Shown: positions 33,603-43,648 of the stretch, piece after piece | Layout: each line of letters begins with the position of its first letter | Numbering within the stretch: the stretch's first letter is position 1 | Assembly: GCA_030512335.1 (NCBI GenBank) | Contig: JAULSU010000003.1 | Span: 5,456,001-5,520,000, forward strand | DNA length: 64,000 nucleotides | Direction: 5' to 3' | From: Immersiella caudata | Taxonomy: Eukaryota > Ascomycota > Sordariomycetes > Sordariales > Lasiosphaeriaceae | Notes under the pieces: model-generated | The model's database searches: none | Told to the model about the DNA's origin: nothing | Seen by the model: only the letters and a program-made list of their open reading frames with translations | Program-made: the position numbers and the translations under genes

Positions 33603-34413
33603 TCATCCATCCATCCTCAGCTGAAATGCCTCCGTCTCCCTCCCGTCGTCCACCCGCCAAGCGCCAGGCACGTCATCGCCGCAGCTCTCTGCATCACTGT
33701 GATCTCCGTCCTTGACCTGAACCGTGTAAACCCCCAGACTGTCATCACTGAAAGAGCGGTCGGCAGCAAACCTGCTATCATCCATAGTCCCCGACGGAGT
33801 CTCCTTCCCAGCGTCCAATCCCGGGCCCTCTTCCTGTTGCGTGTATTTATTGGTAAGGAGTCATTCTCCTGATCCACCACACCGACAAACCCCCATGAAC
33901 TTAGCCTCTGAGGGATACAAATTCTGCACCTGCCGTATCATCTCGGTCTCGAGCGTGTATAAATTCGGATACTGCGGACACGAAAGATTCGCAAGTAGGT
34001 TAATAAAACGAGATGAGTGCGTACTGCGTGGCCGTCAACCTAAACGCGGCATAGCCGAAGCGGTCGATTTAGTTTCCGCGGGAGCGGTACAAAGTCACGA
34101 TGGAGAAGGCTAGCTGGATGATGGCGACGAGGATCTTGACGGGGCTACACGTCGCTGGGGGGTGCGGATGCCGTGGTTGAAGCCGGAAACGGGGAAGAGG
34201 AGGGCGAGAATGATGCGGATGACGCTGAGTGGGGTGCTCTCGCCGAGAATGGTTGCTACCGTTGCGTGCGTGCGCGATATAGTTACCTAGGATGAAGACG
34301 AGGATGTGATACCATTTTGTCGGGACGCACATGACGCCTGGATCGCCGTATGTGAAGGCGCCTGGTGGTAGGCGTGTTGAGTTGGTGGCGGATGTTGTTG
34401 TTGTCGTTGCCAT
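33603..34413 (-). pseudogene. multi-pass fungal membrane protein, broken
   Basis: ATG 34413 begins MATTTTTSATNSTRLPPGAF, followed by a hydrophobic span WYHILVFILGNYIAHA. The frame is lost at a four-base duplication in GCGCACGCACGCAACG near 34278. Then ATVATILGESTPLSVIRI and a second span (IILALLFPVSGF) read in another frame. Further shifts near 34146 lead to VKILVAIIQLAFSIVTLYRS, a third span. TAA at 34069-34071 sits where CAA would read Q in RGNQIDRFGYAAFR. A shift in TTTTATTAAC near 34010 and another near 33825 follow, leaving an acidic C-terminus. Fungi have many such uncharacterised membrane proteins. At least five lesions make it a pseudogene. Confidence 0.6.
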
Positions 34414-34772
34414 TGACAGGGTAAAGATTGGCGGAGTGAAACAGTTGGAAGCGCCTTTGCAGAGCAAGAGTGGTAACTTGTACCCGCACTGTAAGAGACA
34501 GCAAAATGAAACGCACCACTCATCCAGCATCTCACAGGGGCTGATGTTTTCTGGTGTCGATTGGCCGGCAAGTAGTGGACCGCGCTAGTTCAAGACAAAG
34601 ACATGCAAAGTGTCGGCGACGTGTAGCCAGTGGTCAGGCCGAAGGAGGAATGGGCCGATCTGTGATGGCCCGGTGAGCAGCATCGATCCTGAAATCCAAG
34701 ATGTCTATATTCGTGCGTGAGGCAAGCCGTCAAATCCCCCCTTTATCCAGCCTCGACCTCCTTCCTACCCTC
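34414..34772. other. intergenic
   Basis: Short stretch between a minus-strand relic and the 3' end of the transporter gene. No feature seen. Confidence 0.4.
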
Positions 34773-36454
34773 TCAACCCCTCCCAGTCTCCTTAACCCTC
34801 CTCTTCCAATTCGAAATCCTCCTCCTCTGAAACAAACTCTTCAAATGCTGATAAATCATCTCCCGCTGCAGCAACAACACCATGCCAACCGACACCGGCA
34901 CCGCAATCTGCCAGCTACTCAGGTTAGTTTCATCCACCTCACTCGACTCTGTAACACTCACAAAAAAATAGTCCCCTTTTCCAACTCAGGAAACGGGTCA
35001 AAGTTCTGCCCAAAGTACCCCGTCAGAAAAGTCAGTGGGAGGAAGACAATCGTCGCAATCGTCAACTGCTTGAGCGTCTCATTCTGGTACGCGGCAATAG
35101 TGTTAAAGACCAAATCGATCAAGTCGTCCGCAGCCTTTGTGATTTCCCAGAGGTTATCGCGTATCAAGAGGCAGTGATCGAGGACGTCATTTAGGTACAT
35201 GGCCGTGACGGGAGTGATGATGACGCCCTTTTCTGGATCTCGGAGATCGCGGAGGGCCGTCTCGTGGTCGAGCTGGAGGTAAGAAGACGGAGCCTTGTGC
35301 TCGCGGATGGTGTTGATGATGTTTTCGATGGGCTGGACAAAGGAGCGCATCTTCTTGACTTCGGCGGCGAGGATGTACAGGTCCTTGGACTGTTGGATGT
35401 CCGGACCGAGGGTGAGCACGTCCATCTCGATGTCGCCGATAGTGTCGCTGTAGGCCGACTGCACGGGGATGGCCATGTCGACTATGACGTCGATGATGGC
35501 CTGGGTGAGCAGGGAGGCGTCGCAGGATTGGCGGAGGATGGTGGAGGGGGAAGTGAGGCGAGTGAGGATGGGGACTTCGACGTCGTCGGCGGAGGACTCG
35601 AAGAAGGCGATGACGGTGTTGTCGGAGGTGAGGAAGATGGAGACTTGCTCGGCGGCGACGGCGAGGTGGCGGGAGAGGAGGGCCGAGCGCTCTTCCATGA
35701 ATTGGGTGCGGGGGGTGTTGGGGCTGGCGTGATAGCGGTGGATGGTGCGGGGGACTAGAGGGGTTTGCGAGGTTGATGAGTCCATCCGGGCACGGCCGTT
35801 TTCGATGTTGTTGTCATGGGCTGGAGGAGCCATGGTGAGGCGGCGGAGGAGGTTGCCCGGGCCCGGGGCTTGGTTATGGGCTGCGTCTTTTTCCTTTTCT
35901 TTGGGGTCGTCGAGGTGGATCAGCTTTTGCAGAGTCAGCACGATGAAGGCGTGGTTGTGATACCAGTCGGCCTTGGCGCGACCGTTGGTGTTCATGAGAT
36001 CCTCAACAGCGAGACGGTGCAGCTTCTTGGTCTGGCCGATGGCCTTGATGACCCCCCAATCAAGGCCGTTGACGTTGATCCATCGACACTGAACCCATTC
36101 AGGTTGAGGTAGCTTGAGGAAGTCGATCAGCTGTTTGTTGTCGAGCTCCTCGACGTTGATTTTATCGACGGAGAAGTCGACGACGGTGATCTGGCATTCA
36201 TCGTGGGGCTTGATCATGGTGGAATGACCGCCATCGGCGCGCGATGTGTCGACTCCAGGCTCCGTGCCGGGCCGCCAGCCGTGTCGCGCTTCAAAATCAT
36301 CGAGGTCCTTGATGGTTTGCATGGTACTGGCGCGGACGGGGATGCGCGCGCCGCCATCTTGCTGTGTCTGTCGCAGCGGCTGGTGCACGTGGGCTGACGA
36401 GTTGGTGTTTGTGCGCGAATTGTTGCGCCGATTGACTGAAGTCCCGCTGTCCAT
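34773..36454 (-). CDS. CorA-like Mg2+/divalent-metal transporter
   Basis: Two exons (34962-36454, 34773-34914) joined by a GTGAGT donor and TAG acceptor give 544 residues. The start ATG 36454 (MDSGTSVNRRN) is chosen because the frame upstream lacks an ATG. The long soluble domain has the CorA pattern (LAVEDLMNTNGRAKADWYHN, later AYSDTIGDIEMDVL, VTAMYLNDVLDHCLLIRDNL). Two C-terminal membrane helices follow: TLKQLTIATIVFLPLTFLTG, then YFGQNF (the family GMN-like position reads GQN), and WQIAVPVSVGMVLLL, which spans the splice junction. It probably forms a pentameric metal-ion channel in the plasma membrane. The fungal GxN variants often transport Mg2+ or other divalent ions. The gene is intact. 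Confidence 0.85.
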
Positions 36455-37041
36455 CTTTGCCAAGGTCCCCTATGGCAAAGGCACGTCAAGTCGGGGCTTC
36501 CTTATCGTTATAGAGTTAGTCGCTTGATTCTGAGATGTCTTTCGACTTGGCGCTCATCCAGGCCGGAGAACGGGGGCGACGTTGAAAATTCCGCGTTTCA
36601 AAAGTTGACGGCCGTGCGACGCGTCAGATTGCGCCCAGTTGGTTGTCCAATGAGCAGCCGGTGTTGGGTTGATGCGCGGGATGGGCTGAAAGTTGGCGCC
36701 TGGAGCGCGGAATGGAAACCCCTGTCAACTCAGCTGGAACACTCTTGTCGCGCCTTTTGACTTGTGTCAATTGGGCATGATAGAACTAGAAACTCCTCGT
36801 TCTTTCAACCCTCCCCCCTCGGCCGATTCAGACAAGAACGGGCTGGAGACTGGCACTCCCTTTGCCCAGTCCTTATTCGCTGTCAACATGATTTTTAATC
36901 CCCCCACCCCGTGCACTCTTCCATGGCTCCCTAGTATCGCCCCTTTCCCCTCAAACTTTCATCATCTTCCCAGTGGCGGCGCATCAGCAACCCTCACGAA
37001 TTTCACGTCACCTTGCAAGTACGAGCTGGCGCCTCAAAGTT
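36455..37041. other. intergenic
   Basis: Upstream region of the CorA-like gene and downstream side of the minus-strand small secreted protein gene. No feature seen. Confidence 0.4.
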
Positions 37042-37248
37042 TTATGGCCCCTTCGTGCAGCAATTTCCACATGCACAACAATCCCACACCTCCGGACCAT
37101 CTGTGCAGATGCGACAAACAGTCGCGCAGCGCTGCGACAAATCGCCGCGTATCGAAAGGCTCACGGTATTCTCGGTGTCCAGAGTCGGCGATGCGAGGGC
37201 GAAAGTGAGAAAACCGAGGTGAACCGCGGCGGCAAGGAGGAGTTTCAT
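37042..37248 (-). CDS. small secreted cysteine-rich protein (68 aa)
   Basis: ATG 37248 encodes MKLLLAAAVHLGFLTFALAS, a typical signal peptide. A short pro-region (PTLDTENTVSLSIRGD) is followed by eight cysteines within 25 residues: C-x3-C-x2-C-x9-C-C-x-C-x2-C-C. The dense pattern indicates a tightly disulphide-bonded secreted peptide. A plus-strand gene of similar kind begins 656 nt away at 37905, so the two are divergently arranged. No known family is recognised; effector or antimicrobial roles are possible. Confidence 0.6.
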   Translation of the reverse strand: MKLLLAAAVHLGFLTFALASPTLDTENTVSLSIRGDLSQRCATVCRICTDGPEVWDCCACGNCCTKGP

Positions 37249-37904
37249 TTTCGATGATCTGCGTAGTGCACAGAAATACGGACGGTTAGCACGGCTGTGT
37301 CAAATAGTAGGTAGATTGACGTGTATGACAGTAAGATCGCTCGTTACCTTGGCCGTAAAGACACTTCGGGGTCGTATTAGGGGTGGGTATTAGTGGCGAG
37401 CTTGAGTGCAAGGTTGATATCAAAATGTGGGGGTGCTTGTAGATGAAAAGCTTGACGGGTGGAGCGAAAAAGGATAGTAGATCGCCGTTCTTTATAACTG
37501 CATCCGAAAACATCAAGCGGATGGACAAGCGGCGCTCTGTCGCCCCGGCTTATTACCTAAGGTATGGAGACCAGAGTTGCATTGTGCAACCGTGACATTG
37601 AGTCGAGCGAATGTCTTCCATTCAAAATCATGGAAGCTTTTCGGGTCAAGTGCCCGGTAAAATAGCCATTGGTCGTCTCTGGTCGTCTCTGGTCGTCCCT
37701 GGTCTCGGTTGTCGGATAAGACCATCTACTTGGTTATTACCTGGTATTTGGAGCCCGGGTTCTATCCATGGTGCTTCTGTGTATAAGTTGCCACGCCTCC
37801 CGCCTCTGATAACATGCACAACACCCAATGCATTGACGTCCTCGTTCGTGCACCACCAACCGTAGAAGCCCCTTATTCTTTGCATTTGTTATACTTCAGA
37901 CAAA
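37249..37904. promoter_or_regulatory. shared upstream region of two divergent small secreted protein genes
   Basis: About 650 bp separate the two start codons. It contains a run of four GGTCGTCTCT-like direct repeats around 37670-37700 (TGGTCGTCTCTGGTCGTCTC). No experimentally defined element can be named. Confidence 0.4.
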
Positions 37905-38249
37905 ATGAAGCTCTTCATCGTCGCTGCCATTCTGACGGTTGCGACTGGGGTTTCCGCCCTCCCCCAGACCCTGAGTCCGTCCCCTGAAGCATGCACGAGA
38001 GCATGCTTCCCTGAGGCACCCAAGTGCGATGGAGCATGGGTCAGTGCAAAATCCAATCCTCCAATAATTTTTGACCCACTTTGATTAACCTTCCTTACGA
38101 TTCAGTACCCCAAGCAGCTTGTAAGTTGTTGGAAGTCCGATGAGCTTCCCAGCGGTGCAACCTCAAGCGCCTGGTTGTTTCGTTTCATTGCTAACACTAC
38201 TCTCCGCAAGGGTCAATGCTGGGCTTGCTGCCGTGGAGGCAGAGATTGA
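37905..38249 (+). CDS. small secreted cysteine-rich protein with a 15-nt exon (62 aa)
   Basis: Three exons (37905-38039, 38106-38120, 38211-38249) give 62 residues. MKLFIVAAILTVATGVSA is a signal peptide. The mature part reads CTRACFPEAPKCDGAW, then YPKQL from the 15-nt exon, then GQCWACCRGGRD. Cysteine spacing is C-x3-C-x6-C-x10-C-x2-C-C. Splice signals are good: GTCAGT donor with ATTCAG acceptor, then GTAAGT with CTAAC branch and GCAAG acceptor, all phase 0. It resembles the divergently oriented neighbour at 37042-37248 in its C-x3-C start and cysteine-pair ending. Function unknown. Confidence 0.6.
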
Positions 38250-38774
38250 GCTAAAGCTTCTCCTCGACTAATTAACAGGTTGGATCGACCTCGAATCTCA
38301 AGAGAGGGTTGCCCGGCTTGTCTGTATGTTTGGATGCATAGCCCAAGGTACCTTATGGGGTGCGGCCGTGAAAACCGACCCCATAAATACGAGTTCAAAT
38401 ACTCCCAAGACCCATCGGCAATGTCGATTATCCAATGTGAAGCGTCGCTATCTTGGTATTCTCCACAGCTGTTACATGAAGCAACTTCCTAAATTGGCCC
38501 CCCCAGTATGACGATGATCCCTGAATCTGGGGCCGAATGTAACCCCAAGCCCAGCCCGCTCCGCACCAACATTGCCCCGTCTTACGGTCAGGGGTGCACA
38601 AAACCAGCTTTTCACAAATATATGGAAGGATGTGCGGCTCTTCAGCGGGCGCCCAAACGGTCATCCACGATGCCCCTTGCAGACGCCACACTTTGTTCCT
38701 TCTCCCTTCTGGCGATAGTGCATTTGAAATCAAACCTCACCCTGGACAGCCCAGTTCGTCGCAGATTTACCACA
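38250..38774. other. intergenic, upstream of the single-pass membrane protein gene
   Basis: No coding feature was recognised. Confidence 0.4.
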
Positions 38775-39677
38775 ATGGCAACACCACGGACCCTCCCTCC
38801 AGACGAACACCTCCCCGAAGTTGTCCCCGCTCGGCCCTTCGAAGCTGACCATGAATCGTCCCCGCAAGTCGTGTCCCATCTGCAAAATGAAGCCTCCGAG
38901 CGCGACAAATACCCCGTCGTATACGACACATCACCCAAGCTCTTCGACGATACAGCCGTCACTCCCGTCAACAAACAAGACCATGCGATACCCCAAACCT
39001 GGACCCCCAGCGATGCGACGGCTCCTACCCCGATAACAACCCCCTGGGAGCCCCTACCCGCGGGAGCTCCCGGCGCCGCTGACCCGACCAAACCGCCAGG
39101 GGATGAACGAAGGATATGCGGCCTACAACGAAGAACCTTCTTCATCGCAGCGATAATCACCTCCATCCTCCTCCTTGCTGCAATCATTGGCGGCGCAGTA
39201 GGGGGTTCCCTCTCCAACAAATCATCCACGCAGTCCGCGCCACAAGATGCCTCCCAGCAGACATCACCCCCCGGTACAACCCCTTCCACCTCCTCACCTC
39301 CATCTCCCACAACTTCTCCCTCATCCGCCACTTCCTCATCCTCGTCGTCATCAACCCCAACACCCACAGTCCTAACCCTCAACAATTCGACCGCCCCCCG
39401 CGGCCTCGCCTTCCAAGCTTTCCAATCTCCGGAGTATCTGGGCGCTGCGACCCCTATCATCCAAGCAGAAGGTTTCCACGACCTGAACATCACGGCAAAC
39501 AGCTACGTGTGGCTTCCGGACGGGACAGAGTGCTGCTTGACGTTTTGTGCGAACCGCACGACGGCGACGGGGTGGTGGTGCAACAGGCGGTTTCAGACGG
39601 AGAGCTCGGGGCCGTTTGGGAGGGTGTATGTTTGGTGTGGGGGGAATGATGGGGTTAAGAATGTTACTTGTTCTTGA
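38775..39677 (+). CDS. single-pass membrane protein with cysteine-containing exterior domain
   Basis: ATG 38775 (CACAATGGCA) gives 300 residues in one exon; the frame is open upstream but this start has the best context. Residues 1-115 are hydrophilic and Pro-rich. ICGLQRRTFFIAAII, then LLLAAIIGGAVGG, is a stop-transfer type membrane span preceded by basic residues. This layout is very common in fungal single-pass proteins with a Gly-rich helix end. A Ser/Thr/Pro-rich stretch (~70 residues) links to a C-terminal domain with ECCLTFC, WWCNRRF, VYVWCGG and a final C, and three N-glycosylation sites. The exterior domain may bind ligands (carbohydrate-binding is a guess). Function unknown. Confidence 0.65.
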   Translation: MATPRTLPPDEHLPEVVPARPFEADHESSPQVVSHLQNEASERDKYPVVYDTSPKLFDDTAVTPVNKQDHAIPQTWTPSDATAPTPITTPWEPLPAGAPGAADPTKPPGDERRICGLQRRTFFIAAIITSILLLAAIIGGAVGGSLSNKSSTQSAPQDASQQTSPPGTTPSTSSPPSPTTSPSSATSSSSSSSTPTPTVLTLNNSTAPRGLAFQAFQSPEYLGAATPIIQAEGFHDLNITANSYVWLPDGTECCLTFCANRTTATGWWCNRRFQTESSGPFGRVYVWCGGNDGVKNVTCS

Positions 39678-39916
39678 ACTTTGTCTTTGAAAGAATAGAA
39701 TCTAAGAAATGAATCGGGCAGCCATTCAATGGGGGTGGTGGGAGGTGGTAATGACACATTACAGTTGAGCAAGTTCTAGAGAGCGGATAAAAGGGGTGGG
39801 GGGTTGGACAGCACTGATGGCGGTTCAGACTTTGACGACCTTGATGACGGGAGCACTTTCATGATTTGTAATCTAACTTGGGCAGTCTATCTTGTTAATG
39901 GAGTACTAATGTCTCC

Positions 39917-39978
<62 letters not shown>

Positions 39979-40079
39979 GTGTTGAGATTTCACCAAACCG
40001 CCAGAGAAAGCCACTTGAAAAAAATTAAAAAATTAACTTGACCCTGTCTCATAGATACGCAACCCATATAACCCCCCCT
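39678..40079. other. intergenic, contains AG microsatellite
   Basis: Lies between convergent genes. The only notable feature is the AG dinucleotide tract listed separately. Confidence 0.5.
39921..39975. repeat. (AG)n microsatellite
   Basis: An uninterrupted AG dinucleotide run of about 27 units. It lies in the space between two converging genes. Confidence 0.95.
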
Positions 40080-41137
40080 TTACTCAGGCTTCTGCCCCCA
40101 CACAATCTTCTGCATATAATAACCCCTCATATCCTTCGACCTAAACTCCCTCCTCAGCTTCGCCGCATAAACCTGCACCTCCTCTGGCCTCCACCCCAAA
40201 AGCGTCCCCATGTACAACATCGACCCCGCCACATCCCTACTCGTTGCCAACTGCTGAAACATGCCAATCTCCCTCGACTTCTCATCCTCGGGCCACGCCC
40301 CAAACGGAGACTTGTAATCCCACTCCTCCACATTCACAAACCCTGCCTTCTCGATCCCCTCCCTCTGCACACCATCCTCCACGACCGTCATCGACCTTCC
40401 CATTTTGAGGCCGCCTTCGATGAAGAACTTGCCGAACTGGCCCATGGCTGTGTTTTCGTTGACGGAATCGTCGTCGCTGTGAAATTGAGCAGATGCTTCG
40501 TGGCTTTCGATCCAGCCGCCGGGCTTGAGCGCGGAGAAGGCTTCTGCGAAGAGGGCGTCCCAGTCTTTGATGCTGCCGAAGAGCCAGCGGATGTGGATGA
40601 AGTCGAAGGTGGAGGGGGGGAAGGTCCAGGGTTGGGTGACGTCGTCGATTTCGCTAGGTATGTTTGGTTAGATGGGGTGTTAAATGGGATAGGACAGGGG
40701 ATTGGGGGTAGGGGATTGGGTGGGCGTACAATCGCACGTTGGGAGGGACCCAGGCGGGTTGGATGGGGGAAACGTCGATGCCGATCACTTCGGCGGACGG
40801 GTGTTTGTCGCCAAAGTCACTGTGGGTGTGTTAGTGAGCAAACGGGTCATGGGGGGTTTGGGATTGACGTGCATTGCCCATAGCCCGGTGCCCGTGCCAA
40901 CATCGAGGACTCTCTGAATTGGAGGTGATTAGTGAATGGACAACTCGCATGTCATTGGAATTCGGATACTCGGGCTTACATGGATGCCATCCTTGAGAGG
41001 CACCTTGTGCAATTCCCCGTCGAGCTGCAACGTCAGGACATGGTGGATGATGTCGAGGGACTCATTTTGGCCTTCATCGTTTGCGCCCCTTTTTTTCTCG
41101 CGGTTAGTTTCAGAGCTTTTTTTTCGTTTTTTTTCGT

Positions 41138-41175
<38 letters not shown>

Positions 41176-41474
41176 TTTTTTTTTTTTCTTTCTCAGGGGA
41201 ATCTAAAGGCTTACCAGTACTCAGCATCTCCCACATTGCTATGATAAGTCCTGCCGTGAATCTTTCTGTAATTGAGAATCGACTCGGAGAGAGAGGCCGT
41301 GCTGTTGGCGGCGTCGTCATCGTAGGACGAGTCGGCCTCATCGGCTTCGTCGCCGGGGTTCACCGCTTGTTCGGCGGATGCGTCCTCAACAGCATCCTCA
41401 GCGGAGCCCGTCGTGGCGGGCAAGGCGCCGGGAGCCTCAGAGGCGGTCGTTGTCGGTTGCTGTTTTGACGACAT
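40080..41474 (-). CDS. SAM-dependent methyltransferase, LaeA/TAM type
   Basis: Five exons (41215-41474, 40980-41088, 40873-40913, 40730-40819, 40080-40653) give 357 residues. After a disordered acidic N-terminus (DEADEADSSYDDDA), ESLDIIHHVLTLQLDGE precedes motif I, VLDVGTGTGLWA. Then HPSAEVIGIDVSPIQPAWVP is motif II and FDFIHIRWLFGSIKDW with LKPGGWIESHE are motifs III-IV: the pattern of fungal TAM-domain methyltransferases related to the secondary-metabolism regulator LaeA. The intron at 40820-40872 starts with GC; only this join gives WAIDFGDKHP. Intron 1 holds long T runs. Acceptor substrate unknown. Other introns have normal GT-AG ends and CTAAC branches. Confidence 0.85.
41139..41187. repeat. 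long poly-T tract inside intron 1 of the methyltransferase gene
   Basis: About 30 consecutive T bases (41139-41168), then a shorter run, on the plus strand. It is poly-A on the coding strand, inside the intron 41089-41214. Confidence 0.9.
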
Positions 41475-42008
41475 GATAATTCGCCCAGAGGTGGAAAAAC
41501 GAAGGAAAACCCAGACAGAGGTGGAAGTGGCGATGGATTTTTGTTGAGAAATCTCAATCAAAAAACCCCGCTCTTGGTGAAGCGGCGGTGTTACGATTGC
41601 CTGCTGGCTTAACCTGAATGGGTTGGCGCAAGGTGTGCTGGCGGAGGTTGACGACCATTCGGTTCGGTGTGGCCGGTTACCCGGTGGAGCTAGTGGCGGC
41701 ATTTCCCGGTCCTCAAACGGTGATAGTTATCAAGAGGTGTGGGTCCAACCGGGGTGGACTCGCTTCGATGCAGCTCGAGTCAGTTCCCGTTCCAGAGGTG
41801 TTCTCCCGATTGACACCGATATCATAGTATGTTGGTGGGTATGAAATGTGGTTGACTTGTGGCACAATATCGGTAGTGAAGATGTGGGAAGTTTGATCTG
41901 CCGTGAACCTGGGGTGTATTCGTCCACCTTCCAAGGCCCCCCGTGCTATACCACAATCCAAATAGCAAGAAATCAAGGCATTAAAACAAAAAATCCAGTC
42001 ATACAAGA
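41475..42008. other. intergenic, promoter side of the methyltransferase gene
   Basis: No coding feature recognised. Confidence 0.4.
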
Positions 42009-42822
42009 TCATTCTCCAACGTCACTTTCCCACAGCCTCACTATCCATCTCTGCCCCTTTTCCCGTGCGAGGTCCAGCGGTGTCTCCCCGTTCTGATCTT
42101 TCATCAAAACCGCCCCCCTTTTCCGCCAATATCCTAACCGCCTCTTTCTACCCTTTCTCCGCCGCAAAGTGAAGTGGTGTTTCCCCATCGTTGTCCTGCA
42201 TACTAGCACCCTTTTCTAGCAACAGCTCCTTTTTCCGGCAACAGGCTTGCCTAATCTAGGTTTAGTCGCTGAGCGGTCTCACGGAGAGGTGTCAATCCGT
42301 CTTTATCCTTAGCCCCAATAGCCGCCCCTTGTTCCAGCAGCAGCTTTACAACACCTGTGTGGTCCCCATCACCTGCGAGACGGAGCGCTGTTGCGTTCTC
42401 CCTGTTCCTAGAGTCAGTAGGCGCCCCATGTGCCAGCAGCAGCCTCGCTACAGCTTCATGGCCGCGTTCAGCTGCAGATTGGAGTAGCGCCCGTCCCCCA
42501 TCAACTGCATCCTCCAGAGGCGTCCCGTGTTCCAACAACAGTTTTTATACGGCTTCATGACCGTTTTGAGCTGCGAGAATGAGTGGTGTCGCTACGGCTT
42601 CAGCCTCAGCCTCGATAGCTGCCCCATGTTCCAACGACAATCGCGATGCAGCTTAGCTTCACGACCATTTTCGGCTGCAAAATGCAGGGGTCTCCTTCCC
42701 CTTTGATCTTCAGCCTCGATAAGCGCTCCTTGTTCCAACAGAAGCTTTATATAAACAACCCTGCCTGAAGTACTCCAAAGAAAAATCCATCTCAGCAAGC
42801 TGGGAACAAAAAGAAAAGGCAA
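42009..42822 (-). pseudogene. ankyrin-repeat relic
   Basis: At least five ankyrin repeats can be read on the minus strand. They include RPLHFAAENG, then in a shifted frame SLEHGAAIEA and TPLILAAQNGHEAV, then LLLEHGTPLEDAVDGG, AAERGHEAVARLLLAHGAP, GVVKLLLEQGAAIGAKDKDG, and finally NGETPLDLAREKG before the end at 42009. A frameshift near 42640 and TAA near 42546 break the frame; further stops lie between 42251 and 42160. Ankyrin repeats mediate protein binding, and in fungi are often attached to NACHT or HET-type proteins. No N-terminal partner domain could be linked. Clearly a decayed fragment. Confidence 0.7.
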
Positions 42823-42877
42823 GAACCAAAATAAAAAAAATTCCCTTCACAAACGCTTCATCTACAGCTCTGCTTTT

Positions 42878-43135
42878 TTATCTCAATTTCCTCACAGCCC
42901 TCTTCCGATGCCCATACCGCCTCTTCTTGTGATGCTTTAGGTTATCTCTCTTCATCGTCGTGCCGCAGATGTCACACGTCTCATCCTCGCACGGGACGCC
43001 ATTCCTCCGGGCGTAGTCTCTGTGATGCGTCCAAATTTGGCGATATAGCTCGTGCCGGATAGAGTAGAACTTGGAACAAGGCGGGCAATTCCCTGGCCCG
43101 TTTGCTGCGGGTGGTTCCGACAGCCAATTTCCCAA
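42878..43135 (-). pseudogene. C2H2-type zinc-finger fragment
   Basis: An open stretch of about 85 codons without an ATG start. It encodes CPPCSKFYSIRHELYRQIWTH and CDICGTTMKRDNLKHHKKR, i.e. two C-x2-C ... H units of C2H2 type with a basic C-terminus (HRKRAVRKL). No start codon is found in the open frame and no upstream exon was located. It lies just upstream of the ankyrin relic on the same strand and may be part of the same former gene. Confidence 0.45.
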
Positions 43136-43648
43136 GAGAAGTCGGGGTTAACATGCCCGTTGGCGGTGGTGCGATGTCCGCGGGGATAAATTCGATGTTT
43201 GCAGGAGGCTCAAGAATCTCATGCGTGACGAAGAGCTTCCCTAGCAGACGTATGTAGAAAGGGCCGCAGCCCGGGGGCGTATACGTTCATGGTGGGCTGT
43301 CTGATGTGGGTGGTCTGGAAAGTATATAAGAAGACCTGGTAAAGTTGTAAGAAGGCCTGGAAGAGATACTGGTAGGGATACTGACCATGTTCTGAGGCTT
43401 TTTTTTTACACTGTTTGAACGGCCCCTTCATTCTGGCTCGAGCATTTGTATCAAGCGGAATATTTGATGATTAGAACTAGGCACCCTCGCATCTTTCCGA
43501 TTCCTAAGTGCTACAGCTTCCCTATAGCCATCAGAGGCGTTAAACCACCCCACAGTGGAACAAAATACAAACTCGACTAGTTATCGATTGACCAATCTTA
43601 CATCATAAATTGCGAAAGCACCCTGAGACAGGAACTGGATCAACAACA
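43136..43648. other. intergenic, no gene recognised
   Basis: An open frame at 43219-43431 was inspected and not accepted (no features). Downstream side of the GH55-type gene. Confidence 0.4.

Noticed and set aside
35264..35758. Gly/Asp/Glu-rich plus-strand ORF
   Set aside because: Antisense of the CorA-like transporter coding region.
43219..43431. 70-codon minus-strand ORF
   Set aside because: No family feature and low-complexity lysine run; not supported.
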